A stretch of 64,000 nt of DNA from Scatophagus argus. Taxonomy: Eukaryota > Chordata > Actinopteri > Scatophagidae. The stretch lies in NCBI RefSeq assembly GCF_020382885.2, contig NC_058515.1, forward strand, positions 11,701,223-11,765,222, read 5' to 3'. The translations under genes were made by a program, and so were the position numbers. Below the pieces are notes generated by a model. The model was not told the DNA's origin, searched no databases, and worked only from the letters and a program-made list of their open reading frames with translations. Positions 58,958 to 64,000 of the stretch are shown in pieces (the stretch's first letter is position 1; each line of letters begins with the position of its first letter).

Positions 58958-61552
58958 ATGAAGCTCTGCATTCTGCTCGTGTTCGGGACCCTGCTTGTCC
59001 TCATTGACGGTAAGAGCTTAAGTACACTGAAGGCAAGTTTCTGCACTATCAGTGATCAGTTACTAACACGTTGTGTGGGTTCTGCTGTTGCTGTTTACTT
59101 GATGTGTCCTGACTAATGCTGTTGAAGAGTTACATGTGAGTACAACCCGATGTTGTTTAACCAGATTCTTGTAAGAGGCGCATTGTTTCGTGCATGATTT
59201 TCCTGTAATTTAGGCAGACATATTTGGGTTGCTTTGACAAGAGTTTAAACTTAAATGGTTTGTTTGGCCTTGGACTGAGTGATGAGCCCGCTGATGTGAC
59301 ATGCGCACAGTGAAATGTAAGAATGAGACGTGTAAAGAAGAATTAAATGTGATGGTGTCTTTATGGTCTTCAGAAAGGACTCCAGTGTACCACACGTCTG
59401 GCTAATATGTGCTCATTAACTGTAACATTTATTGAAGTGGTGCGGTTGTGTCACATCTTTGAGTCAGCCAGACTAGACCAGTACAGCACCTTCAAGTTAA
59501 ACTGAGGTTGTAGGTTACGGGAAGATGACTGGAAGAGTGAAGGAGGAAGTCGCCCATTGTGAGAATGTCCCAATGCCAAGTCTGGTGGTTGTGATGAAAG
59601 TGTGCTGTTAGAAAGTGGTCTTGTCAGCATTTGATTCAAGGATTAAACATCACGCAACCATCAAGTCCAACGCTGTCGCCATTAAGGTCCGGTTCTGAGT
59701 GAATTCAAATAAGGAAGAGGAGGTTTCAACGGCATTGCAGTCGTTGTAGGAGGGTGAGACGTCAGAGTTTCTTGATGGTGTGTGTTTGTAATGCCTCGTG
59801 TGCTGTGTGGTGTTTGAACTAGCAGAATTGTACGAACACAGTGGTGGTCACCCACAATGCCAGATGATAATACAAAAAAATGTGAGTTAATTACATTTCC
59901 CTGAGCATATTCAATAAAGTTCAAACTGAAAACAGCTGCGTGTTCTAGCTGTTCAAATAAAACCGCAGCAAACACGCAGTTGTTCAGAGTCCAGGTCACT
60001 GAAAAATTCTGTCAAGAGTTGCGAGTATGTCTGCTTAAACTGGTAAAATCTGTGTTTTGACTGAGTGTGTGTCTGATGACAGGTATGCCGGCAATCAACA
60101 GGGACTACAACACACACTGTCGGTGTCTGCAGGTGGAGTCGAGGATCATCCCTCCGGACAACCTGAGGAGCATCAAGCTCTTCCCTGAGGGGCCCCACTG
60201 TCCGGAAACAGAAGTCATGTAAGTGTAATCACAGTCATCACACAAAAGCAAACTACCACAACTACCAATTTCAATCATAATGAAGGCCTGAAGTGATGAT
60301 TATTTTCAGTAACTCTACAGAGACATCCCTTGAGTCATCATTTCATCACCAGAAAGTTTATTTAAAAAAATAGCAAGGTGACGTCTTCAAATTGCTTATT
60401 TTGTCCCTGTCTTAAAAGTATTCAATTTACAACAATATTGAAGGGGATGTCCAAGGTATTATTTCTTTTAAGTTCAACAGTTTTAACGACCTGAGGAGAT
60501 ATAAACAAATAAGATATAAAGATATAAACAGATAAACAAATAATTGCACATAAAAAATGAGAGAAGTGAACAAAAAATCTTCTCTAAAATTGTTGCCAAT
60601 CAACTAATGAACAAATCAGCTAATCGTTTGAGCTCTAATGCTGGAGTTACATGGGGTTACTGCATCTCTTTGGCCCTTTTTCATTACTTCTGTGGCTTTT
60701 TAAGCTTATCTCCACAGACAGAAGAACAGTATTTTTTTTTATTTATCATGACAGTTTGTTTTCCAGTAACAGTTACTGGAATGACAGCTAACTGGAATAT
60801 TTGCAAGAATGAGTTTGCTTTTATTACCCCTATTGCTGGACGTCATGGGTACATTTAAATGGAAAGATGTACTGTACATGCTGTGTGACAGTGATGACAA
60901 GAACAGATAAGATTGAGGTGGTAAAGTGGAAGTAGATGTGTTTTCTCCTGTTATCAGTCAGACAACAGACCGGAAACATTTCACGGAGCTGAACTCCAAT
61001 CACGCGGCTAACTTGCATCATCTGCCATTTATTTTCCATTACAAGTGAAGTCCAGTCAGGCCTCATCCTGCTTTCCTTCACAGCCACAGAGGCTGAGAAA
61101 AACATTATCAAAAATGTTTTAAACAATTGATATAAAACTGAGGTTCAGCAGATATTTGGCAGGAGTTAAAGTTTTTCATCTAGTTTTTTCACTGGGGCCA
61201 GTAGTGATTTGTTCTTTGGTATTATTACTGGTGATCTGGGGACTTTAACTGAGGATTGTTTTACTAGTACCGGTACTTTGAATGCTCTTGCTGTTATACA
61301 TAAAAAAAGAAAAAGACAAGTTTTGACACCAATCACATTTTTATGTATCCAGTGTGTGCGCTCTTGAGGTTGTGATCACAATGATAGTTCTTTGGCTCTA
61401 ATTCCTTTGGCTCTAATCTTTTGTTGGCCAGAGCTGGGCTGGCGAGCGGTGATAAGGTTTGCCTGAATCCACGGTCATCCTGGGTGAAGAAGCTCATCCA
61501 TTTTGTTCTTGAGAAACAGCAGGGAGGAGCGCTTCCTAAGAATCGAGGATGA
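58958..61552 (+). CDS. CXC chemokine, ELR-negative, IL-8/CXCL13-like
   Basis: Exons 58958-59009, 60083-60218 and 61432-61552 join in phase to 102 residues. The third was found by searching for the missing C-terminal half: acceptor TTTTGTTGGCCAG, then phase 2. A signal peptide (KLCILLVFGTLLVLIDG) is followed by YNTHCRCLQVESRIIPPDN, so CXC without ELR. Then come GPHCPETEVIAGLASGDKVC and LNPRSSWVKKLIHFVLEKQQ, the C-terminal helix. The Cys pattern C-x-C, C, C is complete. Wording around the cysteines (CRC-Q-ES, HC-ETE, SWVKK) recalls fish CXCL8-type sequences, but the ELR is absent and the V-I-P-P style recalls CXCL13. I leave the subfamily open. The gene has three coding exons, with no fourth exon needed. 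Intron 2 carries a dispersed repeat. Confidence 0.87.
60290..60645 (+). mobile_element. Dispersed teleost repeat, family D, in chemokine intron 2
   Basis: GATGATTATTTTCAGTAACT, GACGTCTTCAAATTGCTTAT, TTTGTCCCTGTC, AAAAATCTTCTC, GTTGCCAATCAACTAATGAA and CAGCTAATCGTTTGAGCTCT follow the order of a very common teleost repeat ending in the TAATCG-type words. It is non-coding. Confidence 0.65.
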
Positions 61553-62203
61553 AAACAATTAAATTCAAGTCTGTGAAAGTACCTCCTTTCTGCAACCATG
61601 AGCCGTGCTGTTTTACTTTAATAAGTAACAAATGATGTCATGTTTAACCAGTTTTGTGTAACTAAAATAATCTTTTCTTGTGTTTTCTGTTGTTTTCAGT
61701 GCAGCATTGTATTTTTACTGTATGATTTCTACCACATATTTTACAGTAAATTGCAAAATAACGTTGATTCTCAATTTATATTGTTTAAGAGTTAGAAAGA
61801 GCACAAAAATCAGCACAAAGTGTGTGATTATGTTAGAAAGTAAAAATATCAGCTAAAAATTAAAAGAAGACATAATTAAAGGCATTTAATTGTGAAAATA
61901 ACGTGTTAAGTTTGACTAGAAAGGCAGATGATTTCTCAGAGTTTGGTGTCATATTCCATAAGTTTCAGATGTCTTATTCTAATATACAGCATATCATGTT
62001 TATGTCTGCTTCTCCAACAATAACAACAAATAACTGATTTGATTCTTGAGTCTCTGATGAAAGACTTAGAAAGAAAACTGATAATTGTAATGTCAGACTA
62101 TACAGAAAAATTAAAAAAAAGGTTAAAAAGTAAAAGGAGTCATTTCTTGCATTCAAGCATACACTGTTGAACAGATAGCTGATGGACAGATGAAGCCTTA
62201 ATA

Positions 62204-62374
62204 AACTTCAGCTTCGGCTTTATTGTAGACAAAGCAAAATTTGTTTCATGGCCGAGTGGAAATTCTGAAGACACATTAAACACCTGGTATTCACAGGTGA
62301 CATCGTTATCTTGTTATCTTGGTGTTTGCATTGATAAGAAAGTTACTCACTTTGAAATTCCATCCAATAGCTGA
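62204..62374 (+). mobile_element. Possible reverse-transcriptase fragment of a retroelement
   Basis: An open 56-codon stretch reads GFIVDKAKFVSWPS and, 20 residues later, CYLGVCIDKKVTHFEIPS before a stop. The pairing of G-F-x-(I/V)-x-x-x-K-S with Y-L-G-x-x-I-D recalls the palm-thumb junction of DIRS/gypsy-like reverse transcriptases. It is short and degenerate. An overlapping minus-strand frame with splice-like ends (62351-62607) is an alternative reading. Confidence 0.28.
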
Positions 62375-63421
62375 CCAGACCTGTCACTTAAAAGTGTCAG
62401 CCTCATGACTGTGCCAGAGAGAAAAGTCAGGGTATCTCCACAGTCATCAGGATGCACCCTCTGGAGACCATAAACATCTGGGTAAGATTTCATGGCCATC
62501 CATACTATAACTGATATATTTCCATTTGACATACATCGAGGGACATTATAATATAAAACTTTAACTCGGACAGTTTGAACAGTCATCAGCATCTTCACTG
62601 GCCAATCCTGCACGTTGGGAGTGCTTTTCCCACGGTCTGCTGTTTCTCTAACCTCTCATTTCAGAATGTGGATCAGCTGCACACTGCGGGATCTTAGATA
62701 ATTACATAACTATTATCGTTATTTTGAGCAATCATTTCGGAGGAAAAGAAAGCCCAGGGGAGGTTTTTCCATATAGAGGGAAAGTGCTGACTTCTGCCAA
62801 ATCAGAAAGAAGGTCGCCACTGTTGACGGTAACTAAATGACAAGATAGTTATATGGCTTTGTGATGTTTGTCCTCGGGGGAGGGGAAAGCAACAGTAAAG
62901 CGATTGTGTCTCTTCGTCAGCGAGACTGACCAGGGCTGTAGCTGCAGTCACAGCAGTCCAGACTTTCTTTTTAAAGAAGCCCCGTGCAGTAGCTCCGGTC
63001 CACTGGGGCTGCTGGGGCTTTGTTCATTCACTTTCCCACAGTGTTCAACAGCCTGAGGACTAAAGAGAGCATAACAGAGTTGTTTTCCTGTATGTTCTCA
63101 AGTTGAATTAGTCTAAATTTTTCAGAAAAATGCCACTAAAAGCGTTAAAATGTGGCACTGAGCAGTGAATAATTAAGCTCCTCTTTTTCTTGATTGAATG
63201 AATCTTATGAATGTTGGTGTGCAGGTTCATAAGGACGTTTGTTCCCGTAAACTGTCATACCTGTTCAGACAGGTACAGCGTCGTCATTCACAGAGAATCA
63301 AAGTCTCGAGTGAAGCTGCCAAACATTGAATTTTTTTGGCCTCTCAGTAGGAGTGAGGAGGTGGTATCGTATGAAGATAGGTGTGCAGAGACTTTAAAGA
63401 TGTTATCAACGCACATAAGAG

Positions 63422-63730
63422 GGTTTCAGGTTCGAATCCCGGTCTGGGCCCTTCTGTGTGGAGTTTGCATGTTCTCCCTGTGCCTGCGTGGGTTTTCTCT
63501 GGGTACTCCGGTTTCCTCCCACAATACCAAAAACATGCACATTAGGTTAATTGGCTACTCTACATTGGCCCTAGGTGTGAGTGTGAGAGTGTGTGTTGGC
63601 CCTGCGATTGACTGGCGACCAGTCCAGGGTGAACCCCGCCTCTCGCCCGTAGTCAGCTGGGATAGGCTCCAGCTCCCCCGCGACTCTGACAGATAAGCGG
63701 TATAGAAAATGGATGGATGGATGGATCAAT
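63422..63730 (+). mobile_element. SINE-like retroposon with B-box and (ATGG)n tail
   Basis: GGTTCGAATCCCGG is a good RNA polymerase III B-box. It is followed by the well-known fish words GTTTGCATGTTCTCCCTGTG and CCGGTTTCCTCCCACA, then TTAATTGGC, CCAGTCCAGGGTGAACCC and GGGATAGGCTCCAGC. The element ends in GATAAGCGG and an (ATGG)n tail. No A-box is seen at the left end, so the copy may be 5'-truncated. Confidence 0.75.
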
Positions 63731-64000
63731 GCACATCTTAAAAAGCATACAAAAACTGAAACTAGATAAAATCCATCCATTATGGACACGTAATATCACA
63801 CCTCTGAGCAGTAGTTGTTCGGTGTGACAGCAGCCTGGAACAGATTAAAGACTGAAGGCATCAGTGTCAAATTTTCTCACTCCATCACATGAGAGTATAG
63901 TTTTGCAGTGCTTTTCAAATTTTTTGTGAGGTGAAGCTTGCATGAAACAATAGCAGTTCAGAAGTTGAGACTGGATGGATGTCAGTGCCAGAGGGATGTC

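Larger units (their letters stand above)
61553..64000. other. Right-hand flank
   Basis: Apart from a possible retroelement remnant (62.2-62.4 kb) and a SINE-like repeat (63.42-63.73 kb), no gene is supported. Confidence 0.5.

Noticed and set aside
63422..63450. tRNA gene suggested by GGTTCGAATCCC
   Set aside because: There is no cloverleaf or A-box; the box belongs to a SINE-like repeat.
1..64000. CRISPR arrays, bacterial operons or phage-like systems
   Set aside because: Nothing of the kind is visible. All regular repeats are vertebrate microsatellites, minisatellites or coding repeats.

Overview
This looks like nuclear DNA of a ray-finned fish, probably a percomorph. The genes are split by GT-AG introns and have vertebrate-type protein families. 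The spacers carry dispersed repeats typical of teleosts and many microsatellites. I found five protein-coding loci, one cut by the left edge. The exon models below were built by hand from splice sites and reading phase. Except for the ankyrin gene, which is cut off, they join with no phase conflict.

Layout. 1-1.5 kb (minus): 3' part of an ANKRD53-like ankyrin gene, with an RFX-type X-box about 340 bp upstream of its first visible exon. 1.5-23.3 kb: a gene-poor stretch with microsatellites, a decayed tandem repeat (13.3-13.6 kb), a perfect X-box palindrome (13.96 kb), a decayed minisatellite (17.2-17.5 kb), dispersed repeats and some stretches that could be conserved non-coding DNA. 23.4-30.4 kb (minus): a GIMAP/AIG1 GTPase locus with a 5.4-kb exon. 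Its three exons join in phase into a 2,094-residue protein with two intact AIG1 domains, a coiled coil of about 1,300 residues and a third, degenerate AIG1 domain. Reading through the exon-2 donor instead gives an ordinary 298-residue GIMAP. 30.5-34.6 kb: spacer with a Tc1 remnant and dispersed repeats. 34.6-44.1 kb (plus): complete coagulation factor XIII A chain (F13A1), one non-coding and 14 coding exons, 741 residues. 45.7-51.6 kb (minus, convergent with F13A1): complete PARP14-like mono-ADP-ribosyltransferase, 14 exons, 1,362 residues, with two macrodomains rather than three and an ISRE-like element upstream. 54.8-55.9 kb and 58.9-61.6 kb (plus): two ELR-negative CXC chemokines, each behind a TATA box. 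61.6-64 kb: a possible retroelement remnant and a SINE-like repeat.

Taken together, 23-62 kb is a block of defence-related genes: an immune-associated GTPase, a clot- and pathogen-crosslinking transglutaminase, an interferon-linked PARP and two chemokines. The most unusual element is the giant multi-domain GIMAP. It combines duplicated GTPase heads, an internally duplicated coiled coil (a 132-residue tandem unit plus four shorter ones) and a C-terminal pseudo-GTPase. Family assignments rest on recognised motifs and remembered family members, not on database searches.
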